From a bacterium (GTDB taxonomy: Bacteria; Bacteroidota; Ignavibacteria; Kapaibacteriales; UBA2268), in assembly GCA_024711295.1 (NCBI GenBank), contig JANJTB010000036.1:1-64000 (forward strand): a DNA stretch of 64,000 bases, given 5' to 3'. A program made the translations under genes and the position numbers. Numbering within the stretch: position 1 is the first letter of the stretch; every line of letters starts with the position of its first letter. Shown piece after piece: positions 16,926 through 26,256 of the stretch. The notes beneath the pieces were generated by a model, which worked only from the letters and a program-made list of their open reading frames with translations, did not search any database and was not told where the DNA came from.

Positions 16926-17934
16926 GCTCTTTAATCTCTTTTAGTAGTATTTCTGGTGTGATGCTTTTCATACATTCGTGAGTTCCTAAAGGACATTTAT
17001 CACCACCGTGAATTCTGCATGGAGAGCATTTGAGAGAATTGTTATATATTATCTTACTTTTCTCGGATAAAGGTCCGAAGCCAAATATCGGCGACGTAGC
17101 CCCAAATATTGTTGCAACCGGAGCATTTACCAAGCCTGCAAAATGTGTTGGAGCGCTGTCATTTGTGATTATTAATTTTGCCTTCCTAAACATTAAGATT
17201 GTTTGAGGAATGGTCATCAAACCGGCAAAACTCCTGCAAGCTGAAGCTTTGGCAATTCGCTCACAAAGGTCCCTGTCTGCATCAGAGCCACTCAAGATTA
17301 CCTCATAATCAAGTTCTTTCAGCTTAAGAGCCGTCTCGACAAAATGACTCTCTATCCATCTTTTGGTTGCCCACACTGAGCCCGGAGCCATTACAATAAA
17401 TCTATCTTCAAATCCCTTACAAATTTCATCAACAGTTTCGACATCAGAGTCGCTAAATTTCAGTTCCACATCACTTAGATTAATCTCGTTGATTCCAAGA
17501 AGCTCCGTCAATTTAAGATTTCTTTTGACTTCGTGAATGTTCCTGATATACTCAGCCCTTTTGTCGTAAATTAAGCTCATAACACTGTTATCAAAACCAA
17601 CTTTTACAGCTCTTTTTTGGAGAAATGAAATAAGTGATGAGCGAAAATATCTATGCGGAGTGATTATTAAATCGAATGCATTCTCGGATAACTCTCGTGC
17701 AAATCTTATTGTATCAAATATGCTTCTATGTTTGCCTTTCTTGTCGAGAACTGTTACTGTATTAACTGCACTAGCAATTTTCGGTAGTGACGCACTTTGC
17801 GGAGTAGTAATAAATGTGATTTTGCAATCTTTGTTATGATTTCTGATAGCCTGAGCAATAGGCATAGCCAATACCACATCTCCAATAAATGCAGTATGTA
17901 AAACAGCAATATTTTTAAAATCTGCAATATTCAT
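16918..17934 (-). CDS. Glycosyltransferase family 9 (ADP-heptose:LPS heptosyltransferase-like)
   Basis: A 338-residue GT-B enzyme of the WaaC/WaaF/WaaQ type that adds sugars (usually heptose) to the LPS core on the cytoplasmic face. Seen: the N-terminal HTAFIGDVVLAMP loop, the central VMAPGSVWATKRW phosphate-binding segment, TNDSAPTHFAG and the heptosyltransferase end with three Cys (CSPCRIHGGDKCPLG and HECM). The start directly abuts the stop of the LpxL-like gene upstream, so the two are surely co-transcribed. The C-terminal 3 codons overlap the convergent photolyase gene. Confidence 0.92.
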   Translation of the reverse strand: MNIADFKNIAVLHTAFIGDVVLAMPIAQAIRNHNKDCKITFITTPQSASLPKIASAVNTVTVLDKKGKHRSIFDTIRFARELSENAFDLIITPHRYFRSSLISFLQKRAVKVGFDNSVMSLIYDKRAEYIRNIHEVKRNLKLTELLGINEINLSDVELKFSDSDVETVDEICKGFEDRFIVMAPGSVWATKRWIESHFVETALKLKELDYEVILSGSDADRDLCERIAKASACRSFAGLMTIPQTILMFRKAKLIITNDSAPTHFAGLVNAPVATIFGATSPIFGFGPLSEKSKIIYNNSLKCSPCRIHGGDKCPLGTHECMKSITPEILLKEIKELI

Positions 17935-18831
17935 TTATTTTGGTGGTTCGTGCTTCCATCGTTTGTGTTGCCATGCCCAAAGTCCCGGGTTTAACAAAAT
18001 ATTTTCTTCCAGAATTTTGACATGTCGTCGTGTAAGCTCTATTATAGATTCAGGAGAATTGTCAAGGTCAGAATAATCAATTTCCCTAAGAGTAACTTTG
18101 TATGTGTAATCTTTTTGCCTGTGAGCAAAACCCAATATAAGAGGAGACCTGTATTTTAGTGCCAATCTTGCCGGCGCTTCGTATGTAGCAGCAGGCCTGC
18201 CGAAGAAATCAACAAAAATATCCTTTTGCCAATCTGCACTTTGGTCAGCCAGCAATGCTACAGCTTCGTGATTATTTAATGCCTGAATCATAGTTCGTGC
18301 AGCTTTACTCATCGGTACTATTTTATTACCACCGCGTGTTCTGAATTCATTAAGATATTCATCAGCGAAGTGATTACTCTGCGGCTTAACTACAATTGTT
18401 ATTGGAATTTTTGAAAATAACCCTGCTGTATAAGCCAAAAGTTCCCAGTTCCCAAAATGTCCGGACATAAAAATGATACCCTTTCCGCGACTATTGGCTT
18501 CGTTTATAAGTTCAATATTTTCGTATTTTATCAAGTCATGGATTTTATTTTCGCTCAAATATGGAAATGTCAGCAGCTCTACAAGTGTAATTCCCAAATT
18601 TCTATATGATTCATCACGCACATTTGAGCACCAGTCACCCCCTTTATCAGGGAACGCATTCTTGATATTTGTCAGGGTAATATCAGAGCGACTCTTGCTT
18701 AGTAATCTTAAAATATCGCCAATGAACCTCCCAAACATTACTCTTGACTTATTGGACATAGCCCTGGCAATTGTGCCTAAAACAAGTATAAAGCCGGTAA
18801 TTAATCTGTCTTTGGTTTTCTTTCTGCTCAT
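17935..18831 (-). CDS. Lipid A biosynthesis acyltransferase (LpxL/HtrB family)
   Basis: A 298-residue inner-membrane acyltransferase. An N-terminal hydrophobic segment (about 10-25) is followed by the HX4E catalytic motif HFGNWE at 125-130, in the usual context FMSGHFGNWELLA. Further blocks are ALLADQSADWQKDIFVDFFG and the WAWQHKRWK end. The family transfers a secondary fatty acyl chain from acyl-ACP to lipid A. It overlaps the GWxTD gene by 4 nt and touches the heptosyltransferase gene, so LPS acylation and core assembly are coupled in one operon. Confidence 0.93.
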   Translation of the reverse strand: MSRKKTKDRLITGFILVLGTIARAMSNKSRVMFGRFIGDILRLLSKSRSDITLTNIKNAFPDKGGDWCSNVRDESYRNLGITLVELLTFPYLSENKIHDLIKYENIELINEANSRGKGIIFMSGHFGNWELLAYTAGLFSKIPITIVVKPQSNHFADEYLNEFRTRGGNKIVPMSKAARTMIQALNNHEAVALLADQSADWQKDIFVDFFGRPAATYEAPARLALKYRSPLILGFAHRQKDYTYKVTLREIDYSDLDNSPESIIELTRRHVKILEENILLNPGLWAWQHKRWKHEPPK

Positions 18832-20291
18832 TGACCAAAAGGATTGACTGTGTTACGTTCTCTTCTAAGGTCATTATTCATACGTCCATCCTGTGTAGTG
18901 GGCACATATCTGTTTTGCCAGTCAGGATAATATATTTCGTCCATTGCGGTAGAATGTACAAGTATATAATTGCCAATAGCCGACATATCAACGAAGTAAA
19001 AGTGGACGCCTCCCTGAACATTTTCGTAGAACCATTCTTCGTAAGCCCTTTCCACACCGGTTCCAATTCTGATATCTCTTTGTGTAGGTACACCGTATTT
19101 CAGCAACACCCTGCCACGTTCAGTTTTCCAGCCCTGTTTATTTTTCCCGTAAGAAAAAAAGCTATTTGCAAATTCTACATTCTGCCTGAAAGTGACAAGT
19201 GTTTCATTTACAGAAGTAAGTGTATCGGTATCTCGTTTTTTCCAAAATCTGAATAAAAATCTCTGTTTTGCTTTTACATCACTTATTAGTTTAGATTGAT
19301 TAATTTCCTCTTCGGTACCAATCATCATAGCCATTCCGAGCTCAAGGTCGGTCTGCTCGGGAGTAAGAGTATTAAATTCACTTTTCTCGAACATTTCATT
19401 TTCAGTAAAATACCTTTTAGCAAGTGGTGGTTTCTTTTGATTAAAGTAAAAAAACTTTTTTACCGAACTTACAGAATCTTCAGGATTCTCCAAAGGATAT
19501 CGCACCGAAACAGTTAGAAAATATACCCCGGAATTTAAAGTGTCTAATGGGATGTCGAAAACTGTCAATATATTGTCTGAAATATCCCTGCAGGTATCAA
19601 TCGAGTAATAATCAACAAAACCTGTATTGTCTGTAATTTTGTATGTTCTGGTAAATCCGCCTGCAGAGTACTTGTCTGTATTATAAATTTCGACAGCACC
19701 AATCAGTTCTGACTCGTTGCCGTAATACTCTGCACGTGGATTCGGAACCAGATAATAATCATACTTCATATAGATAGGATCAAGATTCAGATTCGAATCC
19801 TTAATTTTGCTCAAATACGATGCAAGCTGAATCTCGCTCATGTTAATCCGGCTTTTCTCAAACTTGCTAATTATCAAATTTTTTGAATACTGCAATTTTC
19901 TCGCAGGATTCAAATTATCGAATGCATATAGATTTGCTGTATATTGCCCGGGAGGCAGAAGATAAGATTTAAGTCCGAATATATAATTATTCTTTAACTC
20001 AGATGTGGAGGTGATTCTATTCTGAACGCTCCATGTATCTTCGATAATTACTCTGTCGCCCGAAATCACTTCGAGCCGAATATTAATTTGACCAGCGAAT
20101 AAATTGTCTTCGGGAATACTGTTGTAACTGAACATATTATCAGGTATCGAGTAGTATAGTTCCCAGCGGTTCTCCATATCATCAAAGCTGAACACCGCAG
20201 CATCAAAAGCTATGTGAAGCTCTTCCTGGCTTTGGAGTGATGATAATCCAATGATAAAAATACCAAATAATATGTAAAAGTTTTTTAACAA
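18828..20291 (-). CDS. GWxTD-domain exported protein
   Basis: A 487-residue exported protein with a signal peptide ending LSSLQSQ. The start appears to be TTG at 20291 with a TAGG about 5 nt upstream; no in-frame ATG is closer. The N-terminal half is beta-rich (AFDAAVFSFDDMENRWELYYSI). The C-terminal third carries the GWxTD-type pattern: RFLFRFWKKRDTD, RGRVLLKYGVPTQRD and YEEWFYENVQGGVHFYFVD. This domain is seen in Ignavibacteria/Bacteroidota proteins linked to outer-membrane and gliding gene clusters, but its function is unknown. It is 4 nt upstream-overlapping with the LpxL-like gene. Confidence 0.85.
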   Translation of the reverse strand: MLKNFYILFGIFIIGLSSLQSQEELHIAFDAAVFSFDDMENRWELYYSIPDNMFSYNSIPEDNLFAGQINIRLEVISGDRVIIEDTWSVQNRITSTSELKNNYIFGLKSYLLPPGQYTANLYAFDNLNPARKLQYSKNLIISKFEKSRINMSEIQLASYLSKIKDSNLNLDPIYMKYDYYLVPNPRAEYYGNESELIGAVEIYNTDKYSAGGFTRTYKITDNTGFVDYYSIDTCRDISDNILTVFDIPLDTLNSGVYFLTVSVRYPLENPEDSVSSVKKFFYFNQKKPPLAKRYFTENEMFEKSEFNTLTPEQTDLELGMAMMIGTEEEINQSKLISDVKAKQRFLFRFWKKRDTDTLTSVNETLVTFRQNVEFANSFFSYGKNKQGWKTERGRVLLKYGVPTQRDIRIGTGVERAYEEWFYENVQGGVHFYFVDMSAIGNYILVHSTAMDEIYYPDWQNRYVPTTQDGRMNNDLRRERNTVNPFGQ

Positions 20292-20335
20292 TCAAACCTA
20301 CCATTTTAAAATTGTAATAACGAATAAATATAAAT

Positions 20336-20372
20336 AAAAATTGCCGCCGAACGCATAACATCCGACGGCAAT
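20336..20372 (-). terminator. Terminator after the PorV-like gene
   Basis: The stem ATTGCCG/CGGCAAT extends inward (CG with one mismatch). On the minus strand it is followed by T5 (plus-strand A5 at 20336-20340). It lies 22 bp past the stop of the 20394-21437 gene and separates it from the GWxTD operon. Confidence 0.8.
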
Positions 20373-20393
20373 TCATTATTTGACCAAATTCAA

Positions 20394-21437
20394 TTATGAA
20401 CCGAAATTCAAGCCAACTGTAATACGGTTAACCAAACCAAGATTTACAGTAGGATTAATTGAATAATCTAAACTACCGCCAAATGCACCACCAAAATACT
20501 TCAAGCCAATACCACCGCCTAAACCAAGCTGGTTTTGGCCGAACACATAACCTGCACGGAAAGATAAAAAGTCATTCCATACATATTCAGCACCTACCGA
20601 GAATTGCTCAGGAACGTCAGTCAAAGTAACAAAGTCAGCAGCTGCAAGAAGCTTATGCTCGCCCTGATTGATGATTTCCGAAGAGATACCTGCACGGAAA
20701 GTTATTGGCAGATTGAAAGGATATGCTATGTAGTTTGCATCCAAAGGCGCCATATCCAATGATTCATACAGCTTTTTGGAAGTACGCAAGTCAGTACCTT
20801 GATATTCTTGCTGAGTTGATAAATTGTGCATAGAGAAAGCCAGTTTAATTCCTTCAAGACCGGTATCATACTTAGTACCGATATCGAAAGCAAAACCACT
20901 TGCTGAAACTGATGAAAATGCATTTTGTACATATTTAACAGTAACGCCGAATGAGAATTGGTCAGTCAGGAATCCAGAGAAAGAAGCACCGATTGCAATA
21001 TCATTAATCTGATAATTCGAGCCTGTACCATCAGGACGGTCAATAGTAGTAACTTTGATATCACCACTGCTAAGACTTGTTACACTGATTGCGGCAGTAT
21101 AGCCATCACCGATAGGCATTGCTATAGCACCAAAATTATGGCTGAATGAAGCAAACCACTGGTTGTACGAAAACTCTGCAGACATTGAATTCATCTCGGC
21201 AAGCCCTGCAGGGTTCCAGAATATTGATGATAAATCGTTAGCTACTGCACCATAAGAACCTGCCATAGCGTTTGCTCTTGCACCAATTGGTATTTTCAAG
21301 AACTGCCCGCCTGCAGCACCTACTTTGCTAAACTCACCACCGGATGGTGCAAATCCGCTTAATTCATCCGCTGCCTGCGTGTTAACTACAAACAATGGAA
21401 CTGATAAAATCAAAAGTAAGATAAATATTTTTTTCAT
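20394..21437 (-). CDS. PorV/PorQ-family outer-membrane protein
   Basis: A 347-residue outer-membrane barrel with a signal peptide (cleavage after VVNTQA). The N terminus carries the family signature: GGQFLKIPIGARANAMAG, SYGAVANDLSSIFWNPAGL, AEMNSMSAEFSYNQW. It then shows regular FadL-like barrel strands, ending INPTVNLGLVNRITVGLNFGS. PorV carries T9SS cargo to the attachment complex and PorQ belongs to the same fold. Many FCB genomes have several paralogues, so this may serve a specific cargo such as the preceding 1565-residue protein. It is flanked on both sides by terminators. Confidence 0.88.
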   Translation of the reverse strand: MKKIFILLLILSVPLFVVNTQAADELSGFAPSGGEFSKVGAAGGQFLKIPIGARANAMAGSYGAVANDLSSIFWNPAGLAEMNSMSAEFSYNQWFASFSHNFGAIAMPIGDGYTAAISVTSLSSGDIKVTTIDRPDGTGSNYQINDIAIGASFSGFLTDQFSFGVTVKYVQNAFSSVSASGFAFDIGTKYDTGLEGIKLAFSMHNLSTQQEYQGTDLRTSKKLYESLDMAPLDANYIAYPFNLPITFRAGISSEIINQGEHKLLAAADFVTLTDVPEQFSVGAEYVWNDFLSFRAGYVFGQNQLGLGGGIGLKYFGGAFGGSLDYSINPTVNLGLVNRITVGLNFGS

Positions 21438-21462
21438 TTTTTATACTCCAAATTTATTGAGT

Positions 21463-21498
21463 AAAACCGCTCTGTATATACACTGCCATACAGAGCGG
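21463..21498 (-). terminator. Terminator after the 1565-residue protein gene
   Basis: Perfect 11-bp arms CCGCTCTGTAT (21467-21477) and ATACAGAGCGG (21488-21498) with a 10-nt loop. On the minus strand they are followed by TTTTAC. The T-run is short, so some read-through into the PorV-like gene is likely. Confidence 0.8.
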
Positions 21499-21507
21499 AT
21501 ATTCTCA

Positions 21508-24500
21508 TTATTGTTCAATTAAACGGAATCCACCTACTACAACACTAAATGTCTTTACTGTCTTTGCTCCATTAGGAGAAGTAATCACAGCAATCAAAGC
21601 CTGGCTTTGAACTCTCTGACGATTCTTCGACAATAAGTCCCATACCTGTACAGAGTGGCGATCTAACTCACCATCATAAGTATATTCATCATGATTGAGT
21701 GTAGTCACAAGGTCGCCTGCTATTGTATAAATCTCGATTGTAGCTCTTGGAGGCAACTTAGTAAAGAATATCTTTGAATCATAAGGAGACTTAACAGCCT
21801 GATGAGTAATATAGTATGGGTTAGGTACCACTTCAATTTTATCCATCATTTCATCTGTTAAATATGAGTCACCCTGTGATGTTGGGCTAACCACTGCCAA
21901 AATTTTAGTTTTTGGCATAGGCAATCCGAGTGCACCACCATAAGTTTTAAGATATACTTTATCACCTGCTTTAAATTCACGGGCACTGTAAAGGTTGTAA
22001 CCAGGTCTTCTTTCCCAGCTGAAACCGTTTGATATCTTTGCATTAATACCGCCCTTGTTGGCAAAGTCGAATGCAAAATGCAAACCACCACCATTGAATA
22101 CGTTAACAAAGTCAATAGTATCCTTACCATCAACTGAAACACCTGTCATAAAGTATTTGCCTTGCAATCCTGTAAATGATGGATCAGTTGACTGTGAACC
22201 AAGACCGCTTGCAGGACGAGCAACCTGACGACGTAAGTGAAGATTGTTGATAGTTGTTCTGTTTTCGACATTAGGATTGTATGCTACATAGCCATAAGCG
22301 TATATATTATATTTACCGATAAATTCATCAGTTGGAATTCCTAATTGCGGTAAACTGCGAGGATCTGGTGTATAATTTTGCAAGTATAAACCATCATAGC
22401 CGGTTACATTGATATTTGGAACTTTACGTAAGCCTGCAACCATCGGAATATCCATGTGTGTTACTTCTAAAGGATATTTAACAGCTACTGAATCAGTTCC
22501 ACCGGCAACCGGACGATTGTATTCAATTAAATTTCTTACTTTTAAGTTAAGGTAAGGTACAACAAATGTGTTCTTAGCCTTAGCTTCGTTGTAGCTCAAT
22601 TCGATTTGCTCAGTACCACCGGATAAGAATTCTACTTCATAAATGGCAGGACCATTATTAAAGCTTGCATAAACCATATCGTAGGTTGAGTAATTGAATG
22701 CTACCGGCTGAGTGACCATTACTACATCAGGTTGCCCCTCTGTAATCCTTCCTGCAACTTCAGGTACGGGAACAACAGGTACATCAGCTTGAACACCTTG
22801 AGCAAACTCAACTGTATCAGGTCTCAATCTGCCGGCAAACTGCTTCATTGTAAAGTCGAAACTGAAACCAAGCATACCATAAGCATCCTGAGTCCAGCTG
22901 TTAGCATAGCAGTAACCCGGATATGAGAAATCTCCTGAGAAGAATCTGCCTGTTCTGGTTACTTCGCCTCTTGCCTTCGACAAACCGAAATCAATATTCT
23001 TTCCACCTAAAGTATCTATTATCAAACTGTCTGACAATACATAAGTAGCGGCATTTTCGGTAAATAAGCCGTAGTAGCTGATGTTACATGGTTGATTTTC
23101 GTAACTTAGAAGTCCATAGTATAATGTATCACCGGTACGTTTGCTTGTAATTGATGCCAAAGTTCTGTATAATCCTACTCTACCTGGAGTTGTACCTGAT
23201 AAAGTAAGCTGAATCTGGAACCAGTAAGGATTAAGCATTAGTTCGAGTGTATCACCTGCAAATCTTTGCTGAACTCTGTCATTATCTATAGCAAAGAATC
23301 TAAAGTTACTCAAACCACCCACCCTTGCAGAGTCAACATAGATAACCTTAAGTTCAGGTCTGTTGTCTGTTGGAGCAGCTGAAGGAATTTTTGTAGTAAA
23401 GTTTGATAATCCCGGTGAACCAACGTTAAACTTCATTTCTGTAGGCTGGCTGTAATCACCTTCGTCAAAAGATTCGAGTTTGTAGTAATATTCAATGTTA
23501 TTAAGTAATCTTTCGGTAATCGCAGGATTCGGGTCATTCATGATATAACCATCACGGTTGTCATCACCCAAATCTGTAAATGTACGATTATTAGTTCTCC
23601 AAGCCATGAAAGGAGATATTACATTTTTACGTGTATTCTCTCTTGTTTCATAGTCAGGATATTCCATTTTTACCTGGCTTGATTGAATAAATTTGTATAG
23701 AGAGTCAGAAACTTCAACAAGGTGTAATGAATCATTCATAATCATGTTCATAGGTCTCGGAACCCATACTTCAACCAATATCATAGGTGATCCGTTAACT
23801 TCGCCGCGTTTCTTGGTTGACATAACATAAATAGAGTCAGTGGTTACTCTCAGCATAATACTGTCACGGTCTTTCTCTGACCAAACTTTTTGTCTCAGAC
23901 CTACAACACCATCAGGGAATAATGAGTCAACTACTCTAAGGTAACTTTCTGATCTGTTCAAAGTCTTACGTTGGAATAACAATGGATTAAATTTTAGTAA
24001 GCTTCGATTTAGGCGAGCAACACCAACTAATACACTATCGAAAATATCGAAATTTGTTCTGCCTGTAACATCATAAACCAAAGAAGCTTTTTGATTACCA
24101 TAGTTGGCTAAAATAGTACCATCATTAGCAATTTCAATTCTTGGGTCGGCTTTGAGGATTCTCCACCAGTCTTGACCCCAAGGCGCATTAAATAATGATG
24201 TGTCAATACGAGCTATACCACCCGGAACATTAGAAAATCCGGACATACCACGACCGCGTCTCATAACTCTGATAGCCATAGAATCAGTAATTTGGCCATT
24301 CTCCAATACAGGACCTAAAATTTCGAACTGGTCAATAAATGGCATATTCTCATTTTCCTGGTCCAGACCAGCTCTTAATTCTGTTTTGATAAATGGAGAA
24401 TTAATCGTCCAGCTTGCAATCGGTCTCCATCCTAAAGGACCGCGACCAAGCGGATATTCTGTCGAGCCGCCTTCATTGTTTGCTGAGTAGCCGCTTAGGT

Positions 24501-26205
24501 TAGCTCTTCTTGCTCTGTGTAAAGTATAACCCATGAAATCAAGACCTTGCTCATCAATATCAATTGACATTTCGGAGCTATTGTCCCATTTTAGAGTTAC
24601 ACCATTATTCAAAGGTTCTGTGCTCAAGAATACTGCTCTATCCGGAGGAGTCGGAGCACGGAAGTTATTGTCATATACTATCTGTGCAAATTTATCTTTT
24701 CTTACGAGTTCAGCCATATCGTCGCAATCGCCGGTAGCTTCGCCACCTTTTGCAGTATTTGCCAAAACCATACCAACAACTACGCGAACTGTGTCACCGG
24801 GGCGCATATTGAACTCACCGGTAGCCATCATAAATCTCTTATCACCGGGTCCAGTATCGCCTTCTTTAATTCTTGACGAAATAAACTGATACCTTTCTTC
24901 ATCTTCTTTAGGGTCAAATTCAATAGACCAGTTACGGAATGTTGTAAGACCTAACTGAGATGAGTTACTGTAAGATGTACTGTCTTTACGAACGAAATTA
25001 GGCAGGTCGAGTCCTGCATGCTTAACCGGATCGTAAGGTACAGGAGTGTAAATTGTATCAATTCGGATTAATTTACCATCTTGGTCTTTAATTTCATTAA
25101 AAGTAGTGTCATAATATTTCTGAACAGCAGGAGATTCAAGGAAGTCAAATCCAAGATAACCGAAACCATAACCAAATTCGCCGCGGTCGGTGTTTGTCCA
25201 TTGTACAGCTAAGTTTAATGAATCTTCGCAATCATAATATTTTGTTCTGTCGTTACCTGCACCAAAACCGGAGGAGATAGCTCTTGCAATATCAACGTCC
25301 ATTACAGGTGCCAACCAGCATTGCCACAATGTATCAGGAGAATAATTAGTAAGTTCGTACTTTATAAATACAAAGTCGCGATAGTCACCAAATCCCCATG
25401 AATAAATCATTTGTTCAACTTGCAGTCTGAGTGGATATCCGCGCTCACGACGAGTAGCAACACCACCTTCGTAGAAGTTAAGGTCAGTATCTTTGTATGT
25501 AGAGAAGATATCTTCGCCTGAAATAAAAGCAGGACCTTTTTTGAAATTGTTGGTATTTCTTAATTCAACCTGTGGGATGAACTGACCAAAATATCTGTTG
25601 GTTTTCAAAGTATCTTCAATTCTTGTAGAAGCATCCCAAATTGGCCATGCATGCTGATGCTCTGACAAAATAGGCTCGCCTGTTCCGGGATTAAAATCAG
25701 TAGAGAAATAAGTTCTGTATTTCAATCTTTCATCATTATTAACGGGAAAATCATCCTGAAAGTCTTTGCTGTTAGGACCACCATAATTGATTCTACCGGG
25801 TACAAACCAACCCTTACCGGAGTTTGGATTGTATGTTATTGTAACATACGAAATAGTATCGTTGTTGGCTTTACGATGCTTACGTGCACCGAACCAAAAA
25901 CCACCGGCAAAAATATATTGGTTTTGTGAACCTCTTGGCCAAAAACCACCACCTCTGCCGCGTGCAATATCAAAACCAAAAATACCATAGTTAGTAGTAT
26001 AGAATGCTATATTACTGACTGAATTTTGCTGTAGGTCGAATATACCGCCGTATGTCCTTGCCTGCAGTGTGGTATTATCTACTTCTCCCTTTTTGTCTTT
26101 ATCCTTGGAGCTATAGATAGTACCTGCCTCAAGCGTGCCTGCCAGAATTATTCCGAACACAAGCATTGCCAGCGGATACTTCACCATATTGATAAATTTA
26201 ATCAT
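21508..26205 (-). CDS. Very large exported protein of unknown function with FlgD-like C terminus
   Basis: A 1565-residue protein with a signal peptide (cleavage around TLEA-GTIYSS). The N-terminal part has Gly/aromatic blocks such as NYGIFGFDIARGRGGGFW and QYIFAGGFWFGARK. The middle is a chain of beta-rich domains with FnIII-like wording (TLKWDNSSEMSIDI, NNIEYYYKLESFDEGDY). The last about 105 residues (from VVPNPYY, with KLPPRATIEIYTIAGDLVTTL and VQVWDLLSKN) resemble a FlgD-type Ig fold common at the end of FCB secreted proteins. They lack the usual final K.i.k of a type A sorting signal. It sits 51 bp after a TonB receptor and before a PorV-like gene, so it is probably a surface or outer-membrane-associated partner of that receptor. 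No enzymatic motif is seen. Confidence 0.8.
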   Translation of the reverse strand: MIKFINMVKYPLAMLVFGIILAGTLEAGTIYSSKDKDKKGEVDNTTLQARTYGGIFDLQQNSVSNIAFYTTNYGIFGFDIARGRGGGFWPRGSQNQYIFAGGFWFGARKHRKANNDTISYVTITYNPNSGKGWFVPGRINYGGPNSKDFQDDFPVNNDERLKYRTYFSTDFNPGTGEPILSEHQHAWPIWDASTRIEDTLKTNRYFGQFIPQVELRNTNNFKKGPAFISGEDIFSTYKDTDLNFYEGGVATRRERGYPLRLQVEQMIYSWGFGDYRDFVFIKYELTNYSPDTLWQCWLAPVMDVDIARAISSGFGAGNDRTKYYDCEDSLNLAVQWTNTDRGEFGYGFGYLGFDFLESPAVQKYYDTTFNEIKDQDGKLIRIDTIYTPVPYDPVKHAGLDLPNFVRKDSTSYSNSSQLGLTTFRNWSIEFDPKEDEERYQFISSRIKEGDTGPGDKRFMMATGEFNMRPGDTVRVVVGMVLANTAKGGEATGDCDDMAELVRKDKFAQIVYDNNFRAPTPPDRAVFLSTEPLNNGVTLKWDNSSEMSIDIDEQGLDFMGYTLHRARRANLSGYSANNEGGSTEYPLGRGPLGWRPIASWTINSPFIKTELRAGLDQENENMPFIDQFEILGPVLENGQITDSMAIRVMRRGRGMSGFSNVPGGIARIDTSLFNAPWGQDWWRILKADPRIEIANDGTILANYGNQKASLVYDVTGRTNFDIFDSVLVGVARLNRSLLKFNPLLFQRKTLNRSESYLRVVDSLFPDGVVGLRQKVWSEKDRDSIMLRVTTDSIYVMSTKKRGEVNGSPMILVEVWVPRPMNMIMNDSLHLVEVSDSLYKFIQSSQVKMEYPDYETRENTRKNVISPFMAWRTNNRTFTDLGDDNRDGYIMNDPNPAITERLLNNIEYYYKLESFDEGDYSQPTEMKFNVGSPGLSNFTTKIPSAAPTDNRPELKVIYVDSARVGGLSNFRFFAIDNDRVQQRFAGDTLELMLNPYWFQIQLTLSGTTPGRVGLYRTLASITSKRTGDTLYYGLLSYENQPCNISYYGLFTENAATYVLSDSLIIDTLGGKNIDFGLSKARGEVTRTGRFFSGDFSYPGYCYANSWTQDAYGMLGFSFDFTMKQFAGRLRPDTVEFAQGVQADVPVVPVPEVAGRITEGQPDVVMVTQPVAFNYSTYDMVYASFNNGPAIYEVEFLSGGTEQIELSYNEAKAKNTFVVPYLNLKVRNLIEYNRPVAGGTDSVAVKYPLEVTHMDIPMVAGLRKVPNINVTGYDGLYLQNYTPDPRSLPQLGIPTDEFIGKYNIYAYGYVAYNPNVENRTTINNLHLRRQVARPASGLGSQSTDPSFTGLQGKYFMTGVSVDGKDTIDFVNVFNGGGLHFAFDFANKGGINAKISNGFSWERRPGYNLYSAREFKAGDKVYLKTYGGALGLPMPKTKILAVVSPTSQGDSYLTDEMMDKIEVVPNPYYITHQAVKSPYDSKIFFTKLPPRATIEIYTIAGDLVTTLNHDEYTYDGELDRHSVQVWDLLSKNRQRVQSQALIAVITSPNGAKTVKTFSVVVGGFRLIEQ

Positions 26206-26256
26206 TTTAAATCCTCAACTCTATTTTTTATAAACTTTATTTTCTTAAATAATTTA

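Noticed and set aside
18831-19256. Plus-strand 141-codon frame opposite the GWxTD protein
   Set aside because: Shadow of the conserved C-terminal GWxTD domain on the other strand.
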